The position numbers and the translations under genes are program-made. Under the pieces are notes generated by a model, which worked only from the letters and a program-made list of their open reading frames with translations, searched no databases and had not been told where the DNA came from. Of a stretch of 64,000 nucleotides of DNA, positions 11,151 to 21,638 are shown in pieces (position 1 is the stretch's first letter; every line of letters begins with the position of its first letter). The stretch is from Tetradesmus obliquus (Eukaryota > Chlorophyta > Chlorophyceae > Sphaeropleales > Scenedesmaceae): assembly GCA_030272155.1 (NCBI GenBank), contig CP126192.1, positions 8,590,501 through 8,654,500 of the forward strand. The letters are read 5' to 3'.

Positions 11151-12310
11151 CTGTATGTATGTGGTTGCGGTCGGTTGTCTGTGCCACTGCATCGTGGCAC
11201 AATGATGCTGGCGGCGCGTTGTCTCCTTTGCACCCTTGATGGTGGTGTGACTGCCGTGGTGGCACCATGTGTGCATGCTCTGCCCCAGTTGCCTGGCTGC
11301 ATTGCTGCTGACTCAGCACCTTTGCCCTCAAGGTTGCAGTACGGTTCTGATGAGACATACTGCATGCGCAGTTGGCCGCAACGCTTACTCTGCTACTTTC
11401 GCAGTTGGTTACCAGTTGTTCAATGTTGCTGATGGCCTTTGCAGATTGGACAGTTTTCGGTGATTTACTCACGTGGCGCACCAGCCAATGACTGTAACAT
11501 AAGTTTGATTGAGACTGATGCAGCCGCCGCGACAACTCTGATCATGCATATAGCGCTGCCAGCCAAAGCAGCTGTGCTGCTGCTTTGAAGCTGCCGTCTC
11601 AATGAAGGCTCTCCTGCCTAGCAGCCTGTCCATGATCGCAAGGCATGAAGAGATAAATTTGTGTCGAGTTACAACTTCAAAGATGTGCCTGCATGACAGG
11701 CTTGCAGCAGCCCTGTGTGGCTGCAATGTGCTGCTGCTGGCAGCATATGCCGCAGCATGCACACTGCACATTCACAGGCTGCACCCTGTCCAGCCAATTG
11801 ACACAGGCGGTACAGCAGCAGCTGATGCCTAGTACACAACTACGTGCCTGCACTGCGCATGCGCCACACTAAATGCAGCAGAAGCGCAAGCCGCAGCAAC
11901 CACAGCCAACATGATAACAGATCTGCGGGGGTACAGCAGGCCGCAATGGCACACAGGCTGTGCATCGCCCACAAAACAATAACGCAGGAGGGGTACGTAT
12001 GTGTCCTTTAACAGCAAGCACACCCACAGACAATCACCTGACATTGCCAATGCCATTGCCTATGGGCATACAGGCACTGTTCAGCACTGCATTGCGTGCA
12101 ACACCTCAATGCCAGCCGCGCCTAGCAGCCGGTGGCTAGGTGGCCTCTTCGGCACAGCGCTTTGGAATGGACACCGTCAGCAGCTGCTCCCTCCAACTGC
12201 TCCCATGCATGCTGCTGCCTCTGCTGCTGCTCAATTGCGCGGCACCACGTCATCATCATATGTGATGGTACCAATCATGCGATACCGATACCGCCACCAT
12301 CCCTGCGCAC
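11151..12310. other. Intergenic region between convergent genes
   Basis: Lies between the ends of CIAO3 (+) and the Ycf33-like gene (-). No convincing gene or RNA is seen. A TGTAA near 11497 may be the CIAO3 poly(A) signal, though it is about 450 bases from the stop. Confidence 0.45.
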
Positions 12311-12997
12311 TTAGTTGAAGGCGTTGTATGGCACCACATTTCCAGGCTCATACACAAAGGGCTCCTGAATGCCCAGCATAGCATCCAGCGTGAACTTCAG
12401 CAGCACCGCACCCCCGCCAATGCAAACAATCGCCACAATAGCTGTCACAGGCCGCTTGAATGCCGCCACCACCGGCTGCACCATCACGTAACCCGTTCCT
12501 AACATGACAGTGACAAAGTAACGGCCGTACTTTGCCACGTTGCCCCAAAACTCCTCGCCCTCTGCCAGATCAAACAGCGGGCTAGCAGTGTGGGCTGCTG
12601 CTGCTGTGCTGTGCAGGGCGTCTGCGCTGGCGGGCTCTGCTGGGGCCAGCAGCGCCAGCAGCGCAGCAAGAGCCAGCACACTGCCAGAGCCAGCAATGGC
12701 CATGTTCCACAGACCACTGCTTGCTGCTGCTGCTGTTGATGGTGCTGGTGCTGGTGCTGCACCTAGCATGCGGCTGGCGTCTGCTGCTTGGTGTGTGCTG
12801 GCTGGCAGGGTCTCTGCATGCTGGCTAGCGCCGCTGCGCAGCGCCATGATGGGCCTGATACAGCTGTGTCTACGCGCCGGAGCGAGCTTTGCAGCTACAG
12901 CAAGCTTCGCAGGCTGCTGTGGGAGGCTCCTGCTGCTACTGCTACTACATCCACGAGCTTGCTGTGTGTGCTGCATGGCGCGGCAGATGCTCGCCAT
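12311..12997 (-). CDS. Ycf33-like (DUF751) chloroplast membrane protein
   Basis: A single exon of 228 residues from the ATG at 12997 (MASICRAMQ). The first 85 residues are Ser/Ala/Arg-rich, like a chloroplast transit peptide. They are followed by a hydrophobic stretch ending in an AxA-like site (EPASADA). The C-terminal 75 residues (FWGNVAKYGRYFVTVMLG, FKRPVTAI, a second hydrophobic helix, FTLDAMLGI) resemble the small plastid/cyanobacterial protein Ycf33, DUF751, of unknown function. This would be a nuclear-encoded version targeted to the thylakoid or envelope membrane. The assignment rests on motif memory, and a different two-helix plastid protein is possible. The upstream extension of the frame has no family-like residues. 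Confidence 0.6.
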   Translation of the reverse strand: MASICRAMQHTQQARGCSSSSSRSLPQQPAKLAVAAKLAPARRHSCIRPIMALRSGASQHAETLPASTHQAADASRMLGAAPAPAPSTAAAASSGLWNMAIAGSGSVLALAALLALLAPAEPASADALHSTAAAAHTASPLFDLAEGEEFWGNVAKYGRYFVTVMLGTGYVMVQPVVAAFKRPVTAIVAIVCIGGGAVLLKFTLDAMLGIQEPFVYEPGNVVPYNAFN

Positions 12998-13335
12998 TGT
13001 GAAGCTAAGCGGTTTGAAATCAAACGGTGCGATGCAAGCGTGCGGAGGCTCGGCGATCGTCACAAGATCGTAGCTGGAGACGCACTGTACAGGAGCAGCG
13101 TGGGGCGGAGCAACACGAAATACACAATCAGTGCTAACAACAGCTTTGAATATTGTGATAGACATTAATACGGAATACGGGCAACAATGTGAGGTGGTAT
13201 GACAGTTGTCATACAGGGTCAGCCCCTTCACTTGCAGGACTGGGCCAGTTGGGCTCCACTGCTCTGTTGGCCAGTGCACAAACTGACACCATCGCCTCAG
13301 CACGACGCCGTGCCACTGACCTTCCGTGCACTTCA

Positions 13336-13866
13336 ATGATTGAACTCAAGCAAGAGCAAGACGCTCAGCAGCTACAACCAAAGGAGCTACTGAACCCCAC
13401 TGACCAAGCTCGTCAGGCTGAGGTCAACAAGACGTTGACGTATGAAACCGCCACATCATCTGTGGATGCAGATGTCGCGAACATGGTGATGGCTCATACC
13501 TGGAAGCGATTAAGGTGTGCTTTTGATGTGGCTAAATGACAATGAAGTGTGTGTGCCAAATACTAGCAGCACTGCAAGGGGCAGAAGGAGGAGCGGCCCA
13601 CAAAGCAGGAGCCGCATATGATGAACGCCATGTCAGACCTGCGCAACAGCAATGCAGCAGCAGAAGCAGCAGCAGCAGCACCAGCAGCAAAACCAGGACA
13701 ACCACAATGCAGGTTGTGCAGCGAGGCCTGGCCGGAGCTCTGCCGGCCCACGAAGCAGGAGCCACATGAGTATCTGGTGACAGGGCTGCAAACTTTGCTG
13801 ATGAGCAGCAAAACAGCATTGCAGCAGCAGCAGCAGCAGGAGGAGGAGCAGCAACATCAGCACTGA
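13336..13866 (+). CDS. Possible small gene with repeated PTKQEPH motif (model uncertain)
   Basis: An ATG at 13336 opens a 67-codon stretch (MIELKQEQDAQQLQ, ending in HTWKRLRCAFDVAK) that stops at 13539. A second open stretch to 13866 encodes EERPTKQEPHMMNAM and, after an Ala-rich run, CRPTKQEPHEYLVTG. The heptad PTKQEPH therefore occurs twice, which suggests an internal exon duplication. The obvious splice sites do not join the two stretches in phase, so the true structure is unknown. It is divergent from the Ycf33-like gene, about 340 bases away. No family is recognised. Confidence 0.3.
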
Positions 13867-13869
13867 AAG

Positions 13870-15522
13870 GTTTGTACAGGATCAGCCATTCCATGGCTTG
13901 GCATTGTAAGCGCCGCACAACAGGCCTGCAAAGAGGAGGTGAGGTTTCTTACAAGCGACAGGGTAGCCCCGGGCTGCCAATCAAACATCCATGGCAGTGG
14001 CATCAGCAGATTGGCCACTACGTGTGCCTAAGGCAGCGGCCCCGCTGCCGTGTTCGGCTAAATTACTGCTGCCGCTGAAATGACTGTCTTATGCACTTTC
14101 AGCCTTGATTAAATTGTGTGTTTTGCTTTATTTTTTACCGTGCTGTTGCTGCTGTTGCTGCAGCAGCAGCAGCAGCAACAGTGTGGCACACTGTCAGCAG
14201 TGTAGCGGCTACAGCACGCCCAACAGCCTCGTCGTGCTTCACCAACCGCTGAGTAGCGAGCAGGGGCAGCCACGGACATTCGTTCTTTGAATATATACAG
14301 TTCCTGTAGCCAGACATTTCTGGAAGCTTCCCGGAAGTGTAAGAACCCTAGCGACTTGCTGGCGCACTCAGTGCGTGGTTGTCTACGCATCAACGGGCGT
14401 AGCGGTTTGTAAGGAAAAAAACGGCCGAAATAAAGGGGGCGTAAGAGGGGCGTACCTGTAGGGCGTAGTTAAGGGGCGTACTCAGCTGACGAGGAGCGTA
14501 AAGTTACGCCCCAAGTTTTGGTTTTGGTCCATCACCTTCGTGGTTAAAGCCGGTCGAACAGCAAGGGACAAACACAATTTGCTTCACCGGTGGCGGTCTC
14601 AAACAGCTTCACAGCATTACAACATCAAGTTGCAGTCTGCACCGCTACCAGGTAAGCGCGACAGCTTGCTGTGTCCGTGTCGCTCACAACTGTTTGGCCT
14701 TCTATAAATCGACCATCAGCCTTTGTTTTGCACTCTCCACAACTGCAAGGTGATAACAACAGCGCGACGTCCGTCTAGCAGCGCTAGCAGCTGCAGGTAC
14801 CTCACTGTGACAAAGGCTGATCCACAGACAGTCCACTCACTGTCCAGTGGGGGGTGTTTGGGCCATCCACAGCACCTGCTGTGGATCACTGTGAGGGCGA
14901 GTAGCTTCAACGGCTTGCACTGTCTCAAAAACTGTTTATTAGATTGAAACAATGATCGGGTGTGGCAGAATCTGCGCTAGGGCATGCTCATGACCCCAAA
15001 CCAGCAGGTGGTCACCCATGGACACCCTTGACCCCCGGCAGTGACATTGGCGTCCTGTTCACTGACCAAGAAACAGAAATCAAATTGCGTTCAACGATAA
15101 TGCTACTGCAAGAACGTTGATGATCGCAGAGTGGACTTGCGCAGAACAAGTCAAGTAGATCGCCTCAGTGTACTGCCGGCAGCGTATCGCTGCTGTTACT
15201 TAACTTAACGAGAAGCAATCATTTAAGATATAACCTTACCTTAGTGGCTGATCACTCAGCCATCGATTAACCTCTGCCCTGACAAGTAACAGAACTCAAA
15301 CTGCCTGTCAATTTCTGTGGGCCAAGCATGAACGTCTAAATGTTGCAATGAGTGTTCCTTGATCACTGGGCGGCAAATCTGTACTTTGTCAAAAGATCAC
15401 AGCCCCATGAGACCAACCACAGGTGCAGTCAGTTCGCAACCAGCGGCCTGTGTTCGTCCGGCTGCTATTCTGATGTCTCGAAAGTAGTATACGACGTTTG
15501 TTTGGTCCCTGTCGCACATTAC
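13870..15522. other. Gene-poor region with short repeats
   Basis: No convincing coding region. At about 14430-14515 the motif GGGCGTA recurs several times. At about 14795-14895 there is a segment related in inverted orientation to 17535-17665. The rest is AT-richer than the flanking genes. Confidence 0.5.
14795..14895. repeat. Dispersed GTCCA/TCCACAG-rich repeat, copy 1
   Basis: Contains CACTGTGACAAAGGC followed by spaced TCCACA, AGTCCACT, GTCCAGTGG and GGCCATCCACAG. The same words occur in the same order on the other strand at 17535-17665, so these are two inverted copies of one short repeat. Confidence 0.6.
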
Positions 15523-15684
15523 ATGGGAACAGCTTGCAGCAGGAGGCGCAAGGAGGCGCTGCCAGGTGCTGCCAGTGGCAGCCCCCCAGCAACCCTGCAA
15601 CAGAACTGCACGAGCAGCTTCGATGAGGGAATCGTTGATCTACGTGGAAACATGCGAGCTGCTTTCATGAACGGAATGGTGTGA
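15523..15684 (+). CDS. Possible first exon of a lipid-anchored small protein
   Basis: ATG at 15523 begins MGTACSRRRKEALPG, a sequence with the G2, S6 and C5 expected of an N-myristoylated and palmitoylated N-terminus. The frame runs 53 codons to a stop at 15682. An alternative donor near 15676 (ATG|GTGTGA) would make it a first exon. Possible later exons at 15930-16120 and 16440-16510 cannot be joined with confidence. No family is recognised. Confidence 0.22.
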   Translation: MGTACSRRRKEALPGAASGSPPATLQQNCTSSFDEGIVDLRGNMRAAFMNGMV

Positions 15685-17500
15685 GCTGGCCACAGGTGAA
15701 CACCAGGGACTCCAGCGCAGAGACGCTGCTGCTGCAGCAGCAGCTGCTGCCAGCGACGCCTGCAGCAAACAGCACCTAGACTGCCAGCAAACCACATTTG
15801 GTTGGTATTTATGGCACTCAATGTGCGTATCTGACCGTCGCTGCATGCAATGACATGTTGCCAGCAGTCTCGCACGCATCGCCATGCATGCAACTCCTGC
15901 CTGTCGACCTATCCAAGTTTGCCGCACTGCAGGTGTATGATAGATGCGCAGCGCCGGAGAAGGAAGCCAGCCACAGCAACTCAAGTGGTCAGTGCCAGGC
16001 CCAATGTAGTGCCGGAGGCAGCGACAACTTCAGCAGGTGCGCGGCTGATTGTTGCTGCTGCTGCTCTGCTCGATCTGCATGATAAACGTGCTGCAGCAGA
16101 ATACCAGCAACGGTGGTGCTAGCATGACTGCAACAGCAGCGCTGCAGGGGCAGCAGTAGAAGCGGTGGCAGGGGTGCTTCAGCTCATGTAGCAGCCTGAA
16201 GGCAGTGCACGCAGAAGGTCAAGTACAATGCTGCCGGCAAGCTGATTGACGGTTGCAGCTAGTGCAGGATCTCATTTGGGGTGATGCAAGCACACTATAC
16301 GTTGCCAGAAGAGCTTCACTCAACAATACAGCATGGCAAACTCGCACTGCACACCCATCTACGTGTACTCAACTCATACTTCGCTTGCGTGCGTATTGCA
16401 GGGTTCAAAGAAGGGGGCATTTTCCAGGACCCAGCCATAGAACATGCGGCATCGGCAGGCTGCTGAGGAGGCGCAAGGCTCAACCACAGCGCGTGCGCAT
16501 GACGACAGGGTGAGTTGCAGGCAATGCAACGTGCCAGTCAGGCAGCAGATGTGTCCAGGGATTAGCTGGTGTCCTACGCTTTTGCAGGCATTGCAGGTCC
16601 TGTGCATGACGGCCACAGTGTATTGCATCATTCCTGCAAGCACAGCAGTGTGTGCCTGGCCTCAGCAGTTGCCTGTTGTCTTCTGCTGGTTTTGCTGATT
16701 TCTGCAGGTGTTCAAGGCGTCGTTGGCAGTCAACTGCTGTATCCCCGCACATGCCAATTGGCTCCAGCAAGGCGGTCATCACGCTGCTGGGACAGCGCAA
16801 CCAAAATGGTCCAGCGGCTTATGAAGAAAGCTTCCAGGCAGCTCAACTCAGGGGCAGTCGCATGGCAGCAGGTGCAGCAGTGCAGAAGGATGCTACGTCC
16901 AATCACCACAGTGCGGGCAGTAAGTAGAAGGTGCTACCAAGCGAGGACAACATGCGCGTCATGGAGGTGTAGATTGCAGCGAGGATTATGCGCACCCAGC
17001 TGGGGCAGCAGCAGTAGCAGGGTATGCTGTCAGTGCAACAGGCGGGCATGGGTGCAGCATCTGCTCAGCGACTGGTGTGCCGCAGCGCTCGGCCGCTTCT
17101 GTACCAGTCATGCAGTAGCTGTGGGCTTGCCTTCATTGTTTGCTGTATTGTCTTTGATTGCAGATGGTTTTGCAGATGCTGTGTGTGGCACTGTGCTGTG
17201 TGTGCAATCTCTGTGTGTACAAGGCCAACACACAGCTGGAGGTGTTGGAGTGCTTATGTGGGCCCATTGCATCCTCTGTGTTGTGCATGTTGATCCAGAA
17301 ATATGATATTTCATGGTTGCATTCAGTCTGGTAGACTGTTTGCACTTGTGCAATACCTTCACTGTATGGGGGGTGCAGCCCCGAGCTCGAAGTTCGCCCT
17401 GCAGCTCTGCCACTGTGCTCGATGAGCTGATGCGCCTCATATGATGTTATTAATGTTATATTTACAATATAGTATACGTAACTGAGCGGTTTGGCACTGT
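15685..17500. other. Region of uncertain exon-like stretches
   Basis: Short open stretches with plausible splice sites occur, for example AG at 15932 and GTGAGT at 16509-16514, but none shows family resemblance and no consistent gene model emerges. Long frames such as 16569-17306 have compositions typical of chance ORFs. Confidence 0.35.
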
Positions 17501-17514
17501 TCTGGGTCATCCAC

Positions 17515-17665
17515 GAGTTCATCCACTGATCTCAGCAGCCCATCCACGGCTCACTAGATACGTGCCCTCTGTGGATGGCCACTGGACGTCATCCACAGGC
17601 CCACTGGACGGCCGTCCGTGGACGCTCAGTGGACGCTGTGTGGATGCGCCTTTGTCACAGTGCCT
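17515..17665. repeat. Dispersed GTCCA/TCCACAG-rich repeat, copy 2
   Basis: Dense in CATCCAC, TGGACG and CCACTGGACG, and homologous on the opposite strand to 14795-14895. The TGGACGTC word also links it to repeats at 56385-56560. Confidence 0.6.
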
Positions 17666-17703
17666 GCGCATGTATAAGTTGCATTGATGCATATGCATAT
17701 GCA

Positions 17704-17822
17704 TGCACGCTCAGTACGGTGACTGTGAACGGCGTTTATACACAGGTTGGCAGGTTTGCAAGCATATGCTTGCACGCTCAGTACGGTGACTGTGAACGGC
17801 GTTTATACACAGGTTTGCAAGC
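17704..17822 (+). repeat. Two-unit tandem repeat of about 60 bases
   Basis: The unit starting GCACGCTCAGTACGGTGACT and ending TATACACAGGTT occurs at 17704-17755 and 17771-17814, with only small differences. Confidence 0.85.
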
Positions 17823-17990
17823 CATTCTGCAAGCAGTATGCGGAATTGGACAACCTCTGTTCGACCCTGTTCAGTTGGTTGCTCTTGTCTTTGCCGCGGC
17901 GCTCGTCATGTGCAGTTGGCAACCTGTGCAGGTGTTCAGCCAGATTCACCCTGCGAAACAAACATCAGTCAAATTCCAAGGCTGGGCAAC

Positions 17991-19664
17991 ATGGTGTTCG
18001 AGCTGTTCGAGGTGCACGAGCGGCAGGCTAACTGCGTGGTCGTCAACAACACAGGAGTGCCACTGAAGCTGGTGACAGTTGTGCACAAGTACAGCGACAA
18101 CTATGTGGTCAAAGACAAGTGGGAAAATGTTGATGCTGGCGCCACCACAAGGGCTATGACAGTGAGGTACCACACTGGCTCTCTGACCACCGGCAGGTGA
18201 GTGTGCATATGCCAGGTCCTGCCAGGTCCTGCCAGCAAGGCAGAGGCTGAGATGTTGATTGCTTCACATGTACATGGCTGCGCTACCAGCATGCTGCAGG
18301 ATTCTGGGCCTGAGGGCACCCAGCGTGTCCAGCAACCTCAATCATATGGACGCAACCACAGACATTCAAGTTGGTTAATCTTGTAGTGGCTGGTGGCATC
18401 AGCTGGAAACTCAGCTGCAGCAGTGCTGCACGCAGAAATGTATGCTAGCTTCATGCAGTGGTTGCATGGAATGTATATGGCTGTAACCTAGCTCATAGCA
18501 TGGCATGTCTCCCCTAGATCTCTTGAGAGCAGCAATGCATATACTGCGGGACAGTTACAAACTGCGATGATCACAGGGCAGTCAGCTGGCCCAATATGAC
18601 ACTGATTGGGCATGTTCAGTGGCTGCTAATCATACCACCACTCGCTGCAATTGCGCCCCGCGACTGAAGCAGTGCGCTGCTATGCTGCATCCCTGCCTGC
18701 CCTCCCCCATACTTCAGGGACTGGTGGCTGGTTGTATGATGACTGAAGACGGCCACGTCTTTGGCAGCAGCCCTGCAAACTTCAGAGGCATGTTCGACAC
18801 ACTGGAGGGCTTAGGCAAAAAGGCTGCTGAAGCTCTCCGCTCTTTAGCAACTCCAGATCAAGATGCTGTGATTAAGATCATCGCAGAAGGGCTGGCGGCT
18901 GCGGTGGATGGTCTGTGGTCTGTTGCAGCGCTGAACGAGTGAGTGATCAGCAGTCACACAAGGGTGTTAAAGTGTACCTGAGATGTATGTGCTGTGGGCC
19001 TGAGTAAAACTGTTGTGGACATGCTGCACAGTAAGGTGCAACATTCCCCGGTGAATGGCATGTGGATGTGACATTTATGTCATATACGTCATTAGTGCCA
19101 GTGATGTCACGCCAGGCGCATGCAACAGTGCAACCCTTCTTGCATAGGGCTTGCAGATGTAGCGCGGCTGTTTGCAGCCAGCGGCGGCTGCTGGGCCACC
19201 ATCAAGACGTCATCAAAGACGTTATTACCCTGAGCAGCATAGCACTCCATCAAACAGGTCATTGAGTAGTACTAGTTGAATATGCTGGCAAGCACCGCAA
19301 CCCTAGCCTGCAGCAGCCCATGCATTTATGACGGGTCATTTTCAGATAATCAGGCTCTTTGCTGAGCGGCTGCTTGCTCTCAATCTGCTGAGCCGTTTGC
19401 ATCAGACACCGTGCGCAAATCTGACAACGCAGTATGCATCCTTTCACTGTCCCTGGTGCTGTGCTCCGTCCTCCCTTTGCTGCCATCGACAGCGGCGTCA
19501 CTGATGGCTTCAAGCAGCACATCATGCGTGACGAGGACGACACTGACACCGGGACTCTCAACAAGATTGTGACCAGCGGCCTGGAGGGCTCGAACACCAA
19601 TCAGTTTCAGAGCCACAGCGGCAACAGCACGACGCAGACAAAGCGCTTCTACCCAACCTCCTAG
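17991..19664 (+). CDS. 'Up-regulated in Daf-2' domain protein, apparent 1-nt frameshift
   Basis: Three exons are visible: 17991-18196, 18718-18938 and 19493-19664, with phases 2 and 2. Conserved family pieces follow in order: VVHKYSDNY and YHTGSLTTGR (exon 1), DWWLVV then SSPANFRGMFDTLEGLG (exon 2), and DGVTDGFKQHIMRDED (exon 3). These match the fungal/nematode/algal family called 'Up-regulated in Daf-2 domain', which has no known biochemical role. In exon 2 the frame that reads DWWLVV meets TGA at 18737, while the rest of the exon is open one frame away. A single missing G in an expected Trp codon after DWWLVV would explain it. So this is either a sequencing or assembly error or a recent pseudogene. 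No signal peptide is seen. Confidence 0.75.
18197..18717 (+). other. Intron 1 of the Daf-2-domain gene
   Basis: Bounded by GTGAGT and CTTCAG. It contains a short direct repeat of CCAGGTCCTG at 18211-18231 but no coding signal. Confidence 0.55.
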
Positions 19665-19824
19665 GAGCAGCGAGGTTTGAGTGGTGTGGCCTTTGCCCCC
19701 AGAACAAGCTGGAGAATTAGCCATCGGGGCAGCGATACAGTATCCAGCAGTAGGGGCTGGGGTTAAGAAGCCACTATGTATTGGCTGTCTCCATACACCT
19801 GCTTAACCGTGATATCTGACAGGT

Positions 19825-20085
19825 TTGCACGTGCTGCATCTGCATGTCCCGTGTTTGCTTGACTCGGTGTTTCTGGTGCCGCACCAGAAGCGGCTTAGGT
19901 GACTGGCTTGTGTGGGTGTTGTTGGTGTGGTCCTACCACCGCTGTGCTGCATCTGCATGTCCCGCCTTGGCTTGACTCTGTGTTTCTGGTGCTTGGGTGA
20001 TTGGCTCGTGTGGGTGTGGTCCTACCACCGCTGTGCTGCATCTGCATGTCAAGCGTTGGCTCGACTCTGTGGGTTTCTGGCTTGA
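19825..20085 (+). repeat. Tandem repeat, about 90-120 base unit, 2.5 copies
   Basis: GTGCTGCATCTGCATGTC begins units near 19831, 19942 and 20034. Each is followed by TTGGCT or TTTGCT CGACTCGGTG-like text, and the first two end in GTGGTCCTACCACCGCTGT. Confidence 0.85.
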
Positions 20086-20574
20086 ACATTTTGCTGCAGT
20101 GATTTTGTACTGCTTCCTTGCTGGCTTTGCGGGGCTGGCTTTGCGTGACTTTGCCTGCACCACCATCACCATCACCATTGTCGTCAACTTGTTACCGTTT
20201 AAGCCAGAGCAACGTCGCTTTGCCTGCTTGTTCGTTTCGCTATAAGTCTGCTGTTGTACTAATATGTTTGTGTTGCTTGAGGCAGTCTGCTGTTGTGGGA
20301 GATTGTGAAGGGCCAGGTGTACACACAGCGTTCAACAGTTGCTTGCACTTGATGATGTTACAAGTGTGCTTCCTTGTGAACTGCTGCAGCTGCGCAGTAT
20401 ATTAAAGGTTTTGGATGGACAGCATTGCTGCTTTTGTGTGGGTGCCTGCTGTAAATAGTGTCAGCCTGAGGCACGGCGCTGTTGAGTACAGCTGTATGGC
20501 GGTGACATATTGCTGTCACGTGGTATGCTGAGGCCGCGCAACTGTTACAGCTAATACTTACGACATGCCATGAG

Positions 20575-21030
20575 TCGGCAGCCGTACAGTTGGCGGGTGA
20601 GGCCATCGTCTGTACACCGCATTTACTGGCGGCCAGACGGGTGGTCTGTCCTTGGACAAACGGTAATCATAAGGTCATCAATTGGAGGGAGGTACGACTC
20701 AATACCTACAGGATGCAGCCTCACGCAGCCTTGCAAAGCCAAAGGCACAGCACGCACTGGATGCATTGGTACTGTGATAACAGGACACCGCACGCTGCTC
20801 TATCCTGGTCCAACCGCCCGTGGCTGGGCCTAAAAAGCTTGCGACTATGGCCCGTGGCTGGGGATAAAAAGCAACTGGAATTGACGCACTTGCGGGGGTG
20901 GTTTCGATCGCCCAAACAACGAAGGAAAGACTGGGTGCAATTACTACTACCCCCCATGAGCGGAACAGCGGCTTGATGGGCTAGTGCCTGGGGTCGGGTT
21001 CAGTCCCGAAAGTGTATTGTATTGTATTGT
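20575..21030 (+). mobile_element. Possible 3' end of a non-LTR element with ATTGT tail
   Basis: An open frame 20590-20976 (ending GWFRSPKQRRKDWVQLLLPP) is followed within 45 bases by three tandem ATTGT units at 21011-21030. Algal non-LTR retrotransposons often end in such short tandem tails. No reverse transcriptase is present, so this would be a truncated copy. Two near-identical GGCCCGTGGCTGGG segments occur inside. The assignment is tentative. Confidence 0.3.
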
Positions 21031-21434
21031 CTATCAAACCATGGCGTGCGGCCAGCGCACATGACCCACAAAGCTTCCGTCATCCTCATTGCAAGTTACT
21101 ACACGCACCCTGCTGCTGTAACCCCCAAGCAATGCTGCATGCACAAAATGCTGTATGTCAGTGAACAACTCAATTCCACAGTGATGGTGTTGTTGCTATA
21201 GCTGATACTGTATCCATGGTATGAAGATGCAGCACTGCATGAACAGCAATTGCCTGTGGTCAACAAGGCAGCCACCACAGGCTCAAAGAGTGTGAAGCAA
21301 TCATGCCGAACGGACTACCGAGCAGCTCGGCCGTTTGTCATAAACAAGGTCACACTGTGCAGCCAGCTGCACAGCTCTGCTGAGCTGTCGATCCATGCTG
21401 CAGGCACAGACAGATGCCTGCTCACATCACACCC

Positions 21435-21512
21435 GGCACTTGCTCAGTGCCCGGGGCATTACGTTGACATATCGCCAGCAGCACTTGCTCAGTGCTAGGG
21501 GCGTTACGTGGA
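21435..21512 (+). repeat. Small tandem duplication
   Basis: GGCACTTGCTCAGTGC...GGGGC.TTACGT occurs at about 21437-21465 and again at 21482-21511. Confidence 0.7.
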
Positions 21513-21638
21513 TTGCGTATCACCTGTGGGTATTCCACGGAAACTGTGCTGCCATGAACAGCTGGCAGCCGCCGCCACCCTCACACACAAAATTGCAGCA
21601 GCAGCAGCAGCAGCAGCACCACCACCACCGGCGCCGCC

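Noticed and set aside
16569-17306. 245-codon plus-strand frame
   Set aside because: Composition (Cys, Trp, Arg, Val mixed) resembles random reading; no ATG context, splice logic or family motif.
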